Below, piece by piece: positions 1-6,467 of a stretch of 9,638 nt of DNA (positions within the stretch are counted from its first letter, which is position 1; every line of letters begins with the position of its first letter). The notes under the pieces are model-generated. The model ran no database searches and was not told where the DNA came from. It saw only the letters and a list, made by a program, of their open reading frames with translations. The translations under genes were made by a program, and so were the position numbers. Location: contig JAEYYJ010000186.1 of assembly GCA_023430845.1 (NCBI GenBank), positions 1-9,638 of the forward strand. Reading direction: 5' to 3'. The DNA comes from Pseudomonadota bacterium (lineage in GTDB: Bacteria; Pseudomonadota; Alphaproteobacteria; Rhizobiales; Hyphomicrobiaceae).

Positions 1-189
1 CCCTTCCTCATCGCGGTAACCTTCGCGGCTTCGACAAGTTTTGCCACGCCAGTGGGATATCAGACCAATACGATGGTCTACAGCGCAGGCGGTTACCGAT
101 TTGTCGATTTCATCAAAGTCGGCTTGCCGCTCAACCTCATTTTCTGGCTGCTGGGTGTGATTTTCATTCCCGTCTTCTGGCCCTTTTAG
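1..189 (+). CDS. SLC13/DASS-family permease, C-terminal end (partial)
   Basis: Frame 1 is open from the window edge to TAG at 187-189, giving the last 62 residues of a membrane protein. The segment [17 protein letters not shown] (residues 11-27) matches the SLC13 sodium/dicarboxylate-sulfate symporter signature (Ser, Phe-Ala, Pro-Val-Gly, Asn-x-Met-Val). It is followed by [15 protein letters not shown] and a final hydrophobic helix, residues about 41-62, ending in WPF. Close relatives are large permeases of about 590-610 residues carrying central TrkA-C (RCK_C) domains, but only the C-terminus is here, so that architecture is inferred. The protein would sit in the inner membrane and import an anion (sulfate, dicarboxylate or similar); the substrate cannot be read from this piece. 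The 5' end lies outside the window. Confidence 0.85.
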   Translation, partial: PFLIAVTFAASTSFATPVGYQTNTMVYSAGGYRFVDFIKVGLPLNLIFWLLGVIFIPVFWPF

Positions 190-222
190 CCCATTTGACC
201 CGATTCCGTGCCCTTCGTGCCA

Positions 223-240
223 CACGTCCCACGGGACGTG
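223..240. promoter_or_regulatory. Perfect 8-bp inverted repeat between permease and papain-like gene
   Basis: CACGTCCC-AC-GGGACGTG is a perfect dyad with a 2-nt centre. It lies 34 nt after the permease stop and 75 nt before the next start. As RNA it could fold into a 7-bp stem with a 4-nt loop, but no T-run follows, so it is a poor intrinsic terminator. Its symmetry and position fit a dimeric repressor operator or a transcription-factor site for the 316-1599 gene. I do not recognise a specific regulator motif. Confidence 0.4.
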
Positions 241-315
241 GATAGCTGGCGTCTCGGCGTTTGGCCGCTGCCTCAAAGATGCTAGAGGGAGCAGGGTTAA
301 CGCACGGAGGGAAGT

Positions 316-1599
316 ATGTCCGGGAAGCCTTTTGCCGCGCTCCTCTTGCGCGTCGCCGCCGTTACGACGGCGGTTGTTCTCGCAGTGTCTGCCGCGCCGC
401 TCTGGGCCGCGGAGTTCACCTATAACGAGAAGACCAACCAGGACATGGCGCGCCGGCTCGACATGCCGGTCTATCTGGCGGTGCCCGCGAGCGCGCGGCT
501 GACGCTGCCGAAGAACATCAACACGACGGATCGGCTCATCGACTTCAAGCATCCCGATGCCAAGGGTGCGCAGGGGGATGTCGGCCTGCGCCTGATCGTG
601 GCGAAGCGCTCCGGCTTCGGTGCGCGCATGGCCAAGAGCGGCCTCATCCAGACCGGCGATATCATCCTGACGTTCCGGCCCGAGTGGGGTGGCGGTGGCG
701 CCTATCCGAACATCCAGATGGGCATCAGCCACACCGGCATCGCCTATGTACGGGACGGCGTCGCGCGGCAGCTCGATATTCCGCTCAATGCCGAGTATCT
801 CGGCGGAAATTACGCAGGCAACTTCGACAGCGAACATTATCGCACGCTCAAGTTCATTCACATCATCAGGCCGCGCGGTCTGACGGATGCGCAGCGCGCC
901 GCGATCCTCGCCTGGGCGATGCGGATCAACCAGCAAGCCAAGAAGATCTATCCGGCGCAGATCAGCTTCAATGACGACTACAACGCGCCGAAATACAAGT
1001 CGGGCAGGCCCCTCGACTTCGTGCAGCATCTTGCGCGCCTCGGCCTCGGGCAGAACCCGGCGGGTCAGACGAGCATGTTCTGCTCGGAGTTCGTGTGGTC
1101 CATTCTCGCGTTGAGGAATTGCGATCCCACCAAAACGGGCGACAGCTTCAAGCAGAGCCGCATTCCGTCTTGCGTCTCGCCGCTCATGGAGCCGTTGCCT
1201 GCGACGGGCACCTTCATGTCGACGCGCACGACACGGGCCAAGGTCGGCCTCGGCGAGGGACCATTGCTGGTGATCGACGCCATGAAGTTGCCGGCAGACA
1301 AGCGCGACCCGCTGCTGGAGTCGATCTTCGTCGAGGATCCGAAAGCTCTGGCGAAGATGTCATCCGGCCATCAGACCGTCGCGAAGGAGATGGAGCCGCG
1401 TTTCACGCCGCTGAAGGACTACTACAAGAACGCGGCAGCAGGCGGATGGCGGCGCGCACAGACATTGGTCGCCAGTGCGGCCTTCCGGACGCAAGTGCCC
1501 GACAACTATTCACCGACTTCGTACCTCATTAACACGCTGCTGCCGCGCACGAACAACAATCGCAAGTTGGACTACGTGGCGACCGTGATGTTCGAGTAG
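316..1599 (+). CDS. Exported protein with circularly permuted papain-like (YiiX/NlpC-P60-type) domain
   Basis: A 427-residue protein with GGAGG at 306-310, 5 nt before the ATG. The N-terminus is a signal peptide (hydrophobic residues about 8-30, cleavage near 31-32 in PLWA/AEF). Residues about 110-265 carry the pattern of permuted NlpC/P60 (YiiX/YaeF-like) enzymes. GDIILTF opens the domain, then SHTGIAYV supplies His139 and MFCSEFVWS supplies Cys256. The His before the Cys is the reverse of the canonical papain order. Asp154 or Glu160 may be the third catalytic residue. Known members are amidases, peptidases or acyltransferases acting on lipids or cell-wall peptides; the substrate here is unknown. 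Residues about 270-427 form a long C-terminal extension with no motif I recognise, so the protein is longer than the typical 200-residue YiiX. A terminator follows immediately, so it looks monocistronic. An uncharacterised protein with a real catalytic signature is my reading. Confidence 0.8.
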   Translation: MSGKPFAALLLRVAAVTTAVVLAVSAAPLWAAEFTYNEKTNQDMARRLDMPVYLAVPASARLTLPKNINTTDRLIDFKHPDAKGAQGDVGLRLIVAKRSGFGARMAKSGLIQTGDIILTFRPEWGGGGAYPNIQMGISHTGIAYVRDGVARQLDIPLNAEYLGGNYAGNFDSEHYRTLKFIHIIRPRGLTDAQRAAILAWAMRINQQAKKIYPAQISFNDDYNAPKYKSGRPLDFVQHLARLGLGQNPAGQTSMFCSEFVWSILALRNCDPTKTGDSFKQSRIPSCVSPLMEPLPATGTFMSTRTTRAKVGLGEGPLLVIDAMKLPADKRDPLLESIFVEDPKALAKMSSGHQTVAKEMEPRFTPLKDYYKNAAAGGWRRAQTLVASAAFRTQVPDNYSPTSYLINTLLPRTNNNRKLDYVATVMFE

Positions 1600-1609
1600 C
1601 GACCAACCA

Positions 1610-1647
1610 GCGGGCGATCCATCGAGCGGTCGCCCGCATTGCTTTTT
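1610..1647 (+). terminator. Intrinsic terminator after papain-like gene
   Basis: GCGGGCGA (1610-1617) pairs perfectly with TCGCCCGC (1630-1637). A further G-U and a C-G pair can extend the stem to about 10 bp with an 8-nt loop. ATTGC and then TTTTT (1643-1647) follow. It begins 11 nt after the stop at 1599 and ends only 22 nt before the dipeptidase ATG at 1670, so the dipeptidase either has a promoter overlapping this hairpin or depends on partial read-through. Confidence 0.8.
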
Positions 1648-1669
1648 CCTATGATCGGATGAAACACAC

Positions 1670-2746
1670 ATGCGGGCTCGCTTTCAGGTGGACCGTCGCA
1701 CGTTGATGCTGGGTGCTGCGGCTGCAGCGGCCATCTCTCCGGTCGCTGCGCTGCGCGCTGGTGACAGCAGCACGATCCCGATCGGCGACATGCACGCGCA
1801 TCTCTTCTTCGGGATCAGCCGCCAGCCGGCTTCGGTGCGCCCACTCGGCAAGCTCATGGGCGAGGGCAACGCGACACTTGTCTCGTGGTCGCTCGTCGGA
1901 GATCAGCCCTGGATCCGCCCGACACGTCAGGGACTGCGTCAGAAGGGTGCGCCGAAGTCCGGCGCCGCCACGAAGTGGTTCAAGGAGGAGATTGCGCGCG
2001 CTCGCAAGCACGCCGCCGATCAGAAGATCAAGATCGCCACGACGCCGGCGGATCTCGACCTCGCGCTCAAGGGCGAGCCGCACGTCGTTCTCTCGGTCGA
2101 GGGCGCGAGTTTTCTCGACGACGGCATAGAGGGTCTCAAGACCGCGCACGAACTTGGTGTGCGGCATATCCAGCTCGTGCATTTCGTCCGCAACACGATC
2201 GGCGATTTCCAGACCGAGCCGCCGCAGCACGGTGGCCTCACGGACTTCGGCCGCAAGGTCGTCGAGGAATGTAACCGGCTCGGCATTCTCGTCGATCTCG
2301 CTCACTGCACGCGCGCCGCCGTTGAGCAAGCGCTCGCGGTGGCGAAGGCGCCGCTGGTGTGGTCGCATAGCTCCGTGAGCAAGAAAGGTACGGCCGGCAA
2401 GCCGCGATCGATGTTCCAGGTGCGCCAGCTCGATTTCGACCAGGCCAAGCAGATTGCAGCGAAGGGTGGTGTCGTCGGCCTCTGGGCGCTGCGATCGGAC
2501 GTCGGGGCGACCGTCGAGGCCTACGGCGATCGCCTCATCGAGATGGCCGGCTGGCTCGGCGATGACCACGTCGCCTTCGGAACGGACATGAACGCACTCG
2601 GCAACTCGCCCATCTCCAGCTATGCGGACCTGCGCCGCGTCGTGCGCCATCTCGAGCGCAAGCTTGCGGCAGATCGCGTGCGCAAGATCGCGATAGGCAA
2701 TTACGCCCGCGTGCTGCGAGAGGTCATGGAAGCGGCAAAAGCATAG
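1670..2746 (+). CDS. Tat-exported membrane dipeptidase (peptidase M19 family)
   Basis: A 358-residue zinc dipeptidase-like protein. The N-terminus is a twin-arginine signal: Arg9-Arg10 in DRRTLMLG, then an Ala-rich hydrophobic stretch, with cleavage near LRA/GD (residue 30). The M19 landmarks occur in order: DMHAH (His42, His44), SVEG (bridging Glu144), LVDLAHCT (His212), WSHSS (His233) and GTDMNA (Asp306). The family hydrolyses dipeptides with a binuclear zinc centre, and bacterial members also accept D-amino acid or modified dipeptides. The first ligand pair reads His-x-His where renal dipeptidase has His-x-Asp, so substrate and metal use may differ. A Tat signal fits folding and metal loading in the cytoplasm before export. 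The ribosome site is weak (GGAT at 1657-1660). An in-frame later start would destroy the Tat motif, so 1670 is preferred. The 5' neighbour is separated by a terminator. Confidence 0.88.
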   Translation: MRARFQVDRRTLMLGAAAAAAISPVAALRAGDSSTIPIGDMHAHLFFGISRQPASVRPLGKLMGEGNATLVSWSLVGDQPWIRPTRQGLRQKGAPKSGAATKWFKEEIARARKHAADQKIKIATTPADLDLALKGEPHVVLSVEGASFLDDGIEGLKTAHELGVRHIQLVHFVRNTIGDFQTEPPQHGGLTDFGRKVVEECNRLGILVDLAHCTRAAVEQALAVAKAPLVWSHSSVSKKGTAGKPRSMFQVRQLDFDQAKQIAAKGGVVGLWALRSDVGATVEAYGDRLIEMAGWLGDDHVAFGTDMNALGNSPISSYADLRRVVRHLERKLAADRVRKIAIGNYARVLREVMEAAKA

Positions 2747-2945
2747 CTCGTCGCTGCAGTTGCGCAGCGTGCGGATCACGAAGGGCTGATACCCTCCGAG
2801 CCACCGCGACTTGACCTCCTTGAGCCTTCTCTTGAGTATGCCCGCCTGGATAGCTCGCCGTGGGCACGGATTGTCGCGCCGCGAGCGGTGTTTTCGGCCA
2901 GTACACGAACGCGCATGTTCGCGCGCACCACAACAACACGAGTAT

Positions 2946-2964
2946 GGGAGAAAGACACCAAGTG
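2946..2964 (+). promoter_or_regulatory. Ribosome site and GTG start choosing the start of the NMT1-like gene
   Basis: GGGAGAAAG (2946-2954) lies upstream of GTG at 2962-2964. Alternative in-frame starts are ATG 2944, which has no purine-rich site before it (CACAACAACACGAGT), and GTG 2860, which adds a 34-residue tail unlike a signal peptide. Conserved-looking sequence (EKIHIEFTLFSAFYSPL) begins directly after 2962, so I take 2962, with 2944 second choice. Confidence 0.5.
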
Positions 2965-3852
2965 GAGAAAATCCATATCGAGTTCACGCTGTTCTCGGCG
3001 TTCTATTCGCCGCTGATTTCGGTCATGTCGGGCGGCTTCCTGAAGGAAGAAGGGCTCGATGCTTCATGGTCGGTGGCACCGCCCGGCGTCTCGGCCATCA
3101 AGTCGCTCGAGGAAGGCAAGGCCCAAGTCATCCAGACGGCGCCGAGCCAGGCTTTCACGTCGCTTGCCAAGGGCGAGAAGCCCGTTGCAGTCCATTTCGC
3201 TCAGATCAACGAGATGGATGGCTTCTTCATCAACGGACGCGAGGCCGACCCGAACTTCAACTGGAAGAAGCTGGAAGGCGCCGAGGTCGTCATGTTCGGC
3301 GGCGGACAGCCGCTCGCCATGTTCAAGTATGCTTGCCACAAGGCGGGCATCGACTTCAGCAAGATCAAAGCGATCACACCGGGCGGTGCGGGCGACATCG
3401 ACAAGGCTTTTCGCGCGGGCCAAGGGCAGTACGTGCAGCAGCAGGGCCCCTTTCCGCAGCAGCTCGAATTCGACGGTGTCGGCCCCATCGTGGCCGAGGT
3501 CGGCCCGAAGATCGGCCCGGTCGCATTTTCGAGTCTCGCGGCGACACGCGAGTGGCTCGCGACCGACACGGCCAAGGCCTTCACGCGCGCCTATGCCAAG
3601 ACACGCAAATACATGCTTGCGACACCGGCGGCAGAAATAGCTCGCGCGGAGAAATCATACTTTCCGAAGATCGACGAGGATGTGCTCGCGCGCTGCATCG
3701 CCTCGTATCAGAAGCTCGGCTGCTGGACGCCGCATGTCGAGATCACGCGACCCGCTTTTGAAGTCGCGCTCGACGTTTTCGAGCACTTCGGTACGCTGAA
3801 GGAGCGCTACGCTTACGAGCAGGTTTGTGCGGCACCACCCGCGACGACGTGA
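2962..3852 (+). CDS. ABC-transporter substrate-binding-like protein, NMT1/THI5 fold, no signal peptide
   Basis: A 296-residue protein from GTG 2962 (302 residues from ATG 2944). The sequence is that of a type II periplasmic binding fold. IEFTLFSAFYSPLISVMSGG opens strand 1 and helix 1, then FLKEEGLDASWSVAPPG, and GKAQVIQTAPSQAFTSLAKGEKPVAVHF. The second lobe holds VVMFGGGQPLAMFKYACHKAGIDFSKIK. The THI5 pyrimidine-synthase Lys/His pair and its cysteine cluster are not apparent, so HMP synthase is unlikely. No hydrophobic leader or lipobox is visible from any of the candidate starts, and no permease or ATPase gene is adjacent. It could therefore be cytoplasmic: a ligand sensor or an enzyme built on the binding fold. 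It is followed after 29 nt by an NTF2-like gene, probably cotranscribed. The ligand is unknown. The family call is firm, the cellular location is inference. Confidence 0.78.
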   Translation: MEKIHIEFTLFSAFYSPLISVMSGGFLKEEGLDASWSVAPPGVSAIKSLEEGKAQVIQTAPSQAFTSLAKGEKPVAVHFAQINEMDGFFINGREADPNFNWKKLEGAEVVMFGGGQPLAMFKYACHKAGIDFSKIKAITPGGAGDIDKAFRAGQGQYVQQQGPFPQQLEFDGVGPIVAEVGPKIGPVAFSSLAATREWLATDTAKAFTRAYAKTRKYMLATPAAEIARAEKSYFPKIDEDVLARCIASYQKLGCWTPHVEITRPAFEVALDVFEHFGTLKERYAYEQVCAAPPATT

Positions 3853-3881
3853 GTTCATGAGACAGTGAGGAGGAGCGAACT

Positions 3882-4256
3882 ATGGCGACAGAGATCGAGG
3901 CGATCGAGAAGGTGATCTGGACCTATTTCGACGGCTTGCACGAGGGCGACGTCAGCAAGCTCGGGCAGGCTTTCCATGAGGGTAGTCACCTCTATTCAGT
4001 GACCGACGGCAAGGTGAGCGATCTGCCGCGCGAAAAGTGGTTCGAGATGGTCAAGAGCCGCCCGTCGGCCAAGTCCAAAGGACTGAAGCGGACCGACCGC
4101 ATAGTCTCGATCGACTTCGCAGGGCCGGAGACGGCACACGTGAAGGTCGAGTGCTCGATCCATCCGCGGTACTTCACGGATTATCTGCAGTTGTTGAAGC
4201 TCAACGGCGGCTGGCAGATCGTCTCGAAGACTTTCCGCGCTGATGTGCGCGAGTAG
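3882..4256 (+). CDS. NTF2-like protein, putative lumazine-binding (Lumazine_bd_2 type)
   Basis: A 124-residue cytoplasmic protein with a strong ribosome site (AGGAGGAG, 3868-3875, 6 nt before ATG). The pattern is the cystatin/NTF2 cone. An N-terminal helix (EIEAIEKVIWTYFDGLHEGD) comes first, then AFHEGSHLYSV. The closing strands are AHVKVECSIHPRYFTDYLQLLKLNGGW with IVSKTF (residues about 85-118), the hallmark end of the putative lumazine-binding family. Such proteins bind small hydrophobic ligands or act as isomerases or dehydratases, though many have no known role. The gene starts 29 nt after the NMT1-like gene and ends 48 nt before a strong terminator, so the two form a short operon. A shared ligand or pathway is plausible but inferred. 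No catalytic Asp/His dyad can be assigned with confidence. Confidence 0.82.
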   Translation: MATEIEAIEKVIWTYFDGLHEGDVSKLGQAFHEGSHLYSVTDGKVSDLPREKWFEMVKSRPSAKSKGLKRTDRIVSIDFAGPETAHVKVECSIHPRYFTDYLQLLKLNGGWQIVSKTFRADVRE

Positions 4257-4304
4257 CGCGACCTGGCGGCGATTGGACGCTGGTTGACCATCGTATGGGA
4301 CGCG

Positions 4305-4333
4305 AGGGGCGGGGAGACCTGCCCCTTTGCCTT
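4305..4333 (+). terminator. Intrinsic terminator with GAGA tetraloop
   Basis: AGGGGCGGG (4305-4313) pairs with CCTGCCCCT (4318-4326) over 9 bp (one G-T wobble), closing a GAGA loop (4314-4317) of GNRA type. TTTGCCTTT follows (the stem's last T plus the tract, 4326-4333). It ends the NMT1-like/NTF2-like operon, 48 nt after its stop, and separates it from glmS. Confidence 0.72.
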
Positions 4334-4438
4334 TGCAACTTTGCGCAGGCGCTCGGAGCGCTGGCACTCGAAATTAACTTTGTCGCACCCCTGCGCTTCC
4401 TTCCGTCGCGGGCGTGGCCCCTTATTTGCGAGAAAACC

Positions 4439-4468
4439 ATGGTAACCGAACGTGAATTGCGAGCCTAG
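4439..4468 (+). CDS. Possible 9-codon leader ORF in the glmS upstream region
   Basis: ATG at 4439 to TAG at 4466-4468 reads MVTERELRA. It ends 9 nt before the dyad at 4478-4494, a layout that could suit a translated leader plus hairpin. The ribosome site is poor (GCGAGAAAACC) and so short an ORF arises easily by chance, so this is only a candidate. Confidence 0.12.
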   Translation: MVTERELRA

Positions 4469-4477
4469 GCGGCTTGC

Positions 4478-4494
4478 TTGTAGCTCAGCTACAA
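4478..4494. promoter_or_regulatory. Perfect dyad upstream of glmS (operator or RNA hairpin)
   Basis: TTGTAGCT-C-AGCTACAA is a perfect 8-bp inverted repeat around one central base, 39 nt before the glmS ATG. Such compact, AT-flanked symmetry is typical of a dimeric GntR-, LacI- or ROK-type operator. In RNA it could form a 7-bp stem with loop UCA. It does not match the enteric NagC site or the glmS ribozyme. A second, GC-only dyad, GCGCTC-G-GAGCGC, lies at 4349-4361. The rest of 4257-4533 shows no gene I can support. It includes an AT-rich patch at 4370-4384 that might hold a promoter. Confidence 0.45.
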
Positions 4495-4533
4495 CACTCA
4501 CGTCGGCCGATTCGCGGGGCAAGAGAAAACCGT

Positions 4534-6354
4534 ATGTGCGGCATCGTTGGAATTCTGGGCGAAAAGCCCGTTGCAAATGAGCTCGTCGATGCGCTGCGGC
4601 GCCTCGAGTATCGCGGCTATGACTCGGCTGGTGTCGCGACGGTGGAGAACGGTCATCTCGACCGCCGTCGGGCCGAGGGCAAGCTGCGCAACCTCGCAGA
4701 GCGCCTCTCGCGCCAGCCGCTCAAGGGGCGTGCCGGCATCGGCCACACGCGCTGGGCGACCCATGGTGCGCCGAACGAGCAGAACGCCCATCCGCACATG
4801 ACCGACAAAGTCTCGGTCGTGCACAACGGCATCATCGAGAACTTCCGTGAGATCAAGGAAGAGCTCGCGCGCGAAGGTGCGAAGTTCAGCTCGGAGACGG
4901 ACACGGAGGTCGTCGCCCATCTCATTACGGCTGAGATGCGCCGGGGTGCCGATCCGGTTGCGGCGACGGGCATCGCGCTCAAGAAGCTCCGCGGTGCGTT
5001 TGCACTTGCCATCATTTTTGCCGGTCACGACGACCTCATGATCGGTGCGCGCGAGGGAAGTCCTCTCGCGGTCGGTCACGGCGAAGGCGAGATGTATCTC
5101 GGATCGGACGCGATCGCGCTCGCACCTTTCACGGATCGCATCACGTATCTCGAGGAGGGCGACTGGGTCATCCTCCATCGCGACAGCGCCGAGTTCCGCG
5201 ACCGCAACGGTCGCACGGTCCAGCGCAAGTCCATCAAGTCGTCCGCGTCCGGCTTCCTGGTCGACAAGGGCAACCACAAACACTTCATGCTCAAGGAAAT
5301 CCACGAGCAGCCGGAAGTGATTTCCCACACGCTGACCAACTATATCGATCTCGTTGCCGGCGAGGTGTCCTTTCCCGACCTCGGCATCGATCTCGCCACG
5401 ATCCCGCGCGTGACGATCTCCGCGTGCGGCACGGCCTATCTCGCAGGGCACGTCGCGAAGTACTGGCTCGAGCGCTATGCCCGCGTACCTGTCGAGATCG
5501 ATGTGGCGTCGGAAATGCGCTACCGCGAGGCGCCGATGCCGCCGGGTGGCGTCGCGCTCTTCATCTCGCAGTCAGGGGAGACGGCGGATACGCTCGCGAC
5601 GCTGCGCTACTGCAAGGCACAGGGTCAGCGCATTCTCTCGGTCGTCAACGTGCGCACGTCGACGATTGCGCGCGAGAGCGACGCGGTGCTGCCGACGCTT
5701 GCGGGCCCCGAGATCGGTGTGGCCTCGACCAAGGCCTTTACCTGCCAGCTCGCCACGCTCGCCTGTTTCGCGCTGGCGATCGGCCGGGCGCGCGGCACCA
5801 TCTCGCGCGATATGGAGCACGAGCTCATCCAGGCGCTGATGGAAGTGCCGCGTCATATGGTCGGCCTGCTGCGCGAGGAGCAGCAGTATGAAGAAATGGC
5901 GCCCTGGCTCTCCAAGGCGCGCGATGTTCTTTATCTCGGCCGCGGCACGGCCTTTCCGATTGCCATGGAAGGTGCGCTGAAGCTCAAGGAGATTTCGTAC
6001 ATTCACGCCGAGGGCTATGCCGCCGGCGAGATGAAGCACGGCCCCATTGCACTCATCGACGAGAACGTGCCCGTGGTCGTCGTTGCGCCGGAAGATGATC
6101 TCTTCGAGAAGACCGTCTCGAACATGCAGGAGGTTGCGGCACGCGGTGGCCAGATCGTCCTGGTCTCCGATGCGAATTCCGAGAAGGTCGGGTGCCGTGT
6201 CGCGACGCATCTGAGCGTGCCGAGCGTCCATCCTTTTGCCGCGCCGCTCGTCTATGCTCTCCCCATGCAACTCATCGCCTATCACACGGCGACGTTCATG
6301 GGCACGGATGTGGATCAGCCGCGTAATCTTGCAAAGTCGGTCACGGTGGAATAG
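4534..6354 (+). CDS. glmS: Glutamine--fructose-6-phosphate aminotransferase (isomerizing)
   Basis: A 606-residue protein, close to the 609 of E. coli GlmS. It converts fructose-6-phosphate and glutamine to glucosamine-6-phosphate, the first committed step to UDP-GlcNAc for peptidoglycan and LPS, in the cytoplasm. The start at 4534 is fixed because Met is followed by Cys2 of CGIVGI, which must become the N-terminal nucleophile of the class II glutaminase. An upstream TTG 4474 extension would block it. Glutaminase motifs: RRLEYRGYDSAG, HTRWATHG (71-78), HNGIIENF, ETDTEV. SIS domain 1: SACGTA (296-301) and SQSGET (345-350). SIS domain 2 holds the isomerase residues Glu486 (LKEISYIHAEG), His502 (KHGP) and Lys601 in the C-terminal DQPRNLAKSVTVE. 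The ribosome site is weak (AAGAG, 4521-4525). It stands alone between the terminator at 4305-4333 and the SPOR gene; glmU is not adjacent. Confidence 0.98.
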   Translation: MCGIVGILGEKPVANELVDALRRLEYRGYDSAGVATVENGHLDRRRAEGKLRNLAERLSRQPLKGRAGIGHTRWATHGAPNEQNAHPHMTDKVSVVHNGIIENFREIKEELAREGAKFSSETDTEVVAHLITAEMRRGADPVAATGIALKKLRGAFALAIIFAGHDDLMIGAREGSPLAVGHGEGEMYLGSDAIALAPFTDRITYLEEGDWVILHRDSAEFRDRNGRTVQRKSIKSSASGFLVDKGNHKHFMLKEIHEQPEVISHTLTNYIDLVAGEVSFPDLGIDLATIPRVTISACGTAYLAGHVAKYWLERYARVPVEIDVASEMRYREAPMPPGGVALFISQSGETADTLATLRYCKAQGQRILSVVNVRTSTIARESDAVLPTLAGPEIGVASTKAFTCQLATLACFALAIGRARGTISRDMEHELIQALMEVPRHMVGLLREEQQYEEMAPWLSKARDVLYLGRGTAFPIAMEGALKLKEISYIHAEGYAAGEMKHGPIALIDENVPVVVVAPEDDLFEKTVSNMQEVAARGGQIVLVSDANSEKVGCRVATHLSVPSVHPFAAPLVYALPMQLIAYHTATFMGTDVDQPRNLAKSVTVE

Positions 6355-6380
6355 GCGCGGCAAGCGGGGAAAAGTCGCGT

Positions 6381-6420
6381 CATACAATTGCCTGGGAAAT
6401 AGATTTGTCTTAACTGAACA
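6381..6420 (+). promoter_or_regulatory. AT-rich promoter-like patch before the SPOR gene
   Basis: This stretch is much richer in A and T than its surroundings. It contains TTGCCT (6388-6393), 17 nt, then TAACTG (6411-6416), the latter a poor -10 element. A TTAAC half-site (6410-6414) resembles half of a CtrA box, but the second half is missing. Composition and position, 48-87 nt before the ATG, suggest a promoter; the exact elements are not certain. Confidence 0.25.
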
Positions 6421-6467
6421 AAAGATGCGCGAGTCGGACCGGAACGAGGGGGTCCCGGAGACACGTT

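Noticed and set aside
261..288. Sigma-70-like promoter TTGGCC-16 nt-TAGAGG before the papain-like gene
   Set aside because: Only about 4 of 6 and 3 of 6 consensus matches, at a level expected by chance.
1649..2779. Long minus-strand open frame of 376 codons opposite the dipeptidase gene
   Set aside because: It mirrors the plus-strand M19 gene with its recognisable metal ligands. Long antisense frames are expected in GC-rich codons, and the translation shows no domain.
2747..2943. Possible remnant gene or riboswitch upstream of the NMT1-like gene, including a TPP-type element because of the THI5-like fold
   Set aside because: No TPP-box sequences are visible. The only structure is a 6-bp hairpin (CGCTGC/GCAGCG, 2752-2769) without a T-run. 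All frames give unconvincing peptides.
4479..4487. TGTAGCTCA resembling a tRNA D-arm
   Set aside because: The match is only the short GTAGCTCAG-like core. No acceptor stem, anticodon arm or T-loop (GTTCGA context) lies at the right spacing. The bases are explained by the inverted repeat.
4257..4533. glmS ribozyme/riboswitch
   Set aside because: Known examples are mainly in Firmicutes, and I see no conserved ribozyme core here. The region also contains a terminator that belongs to the upstream operon.
4498..5451. Minus-strand open frame opposite the 5' part of glmS
   Set aside because: Shadow of the conserved glutaminase domain; no recognisable protein.
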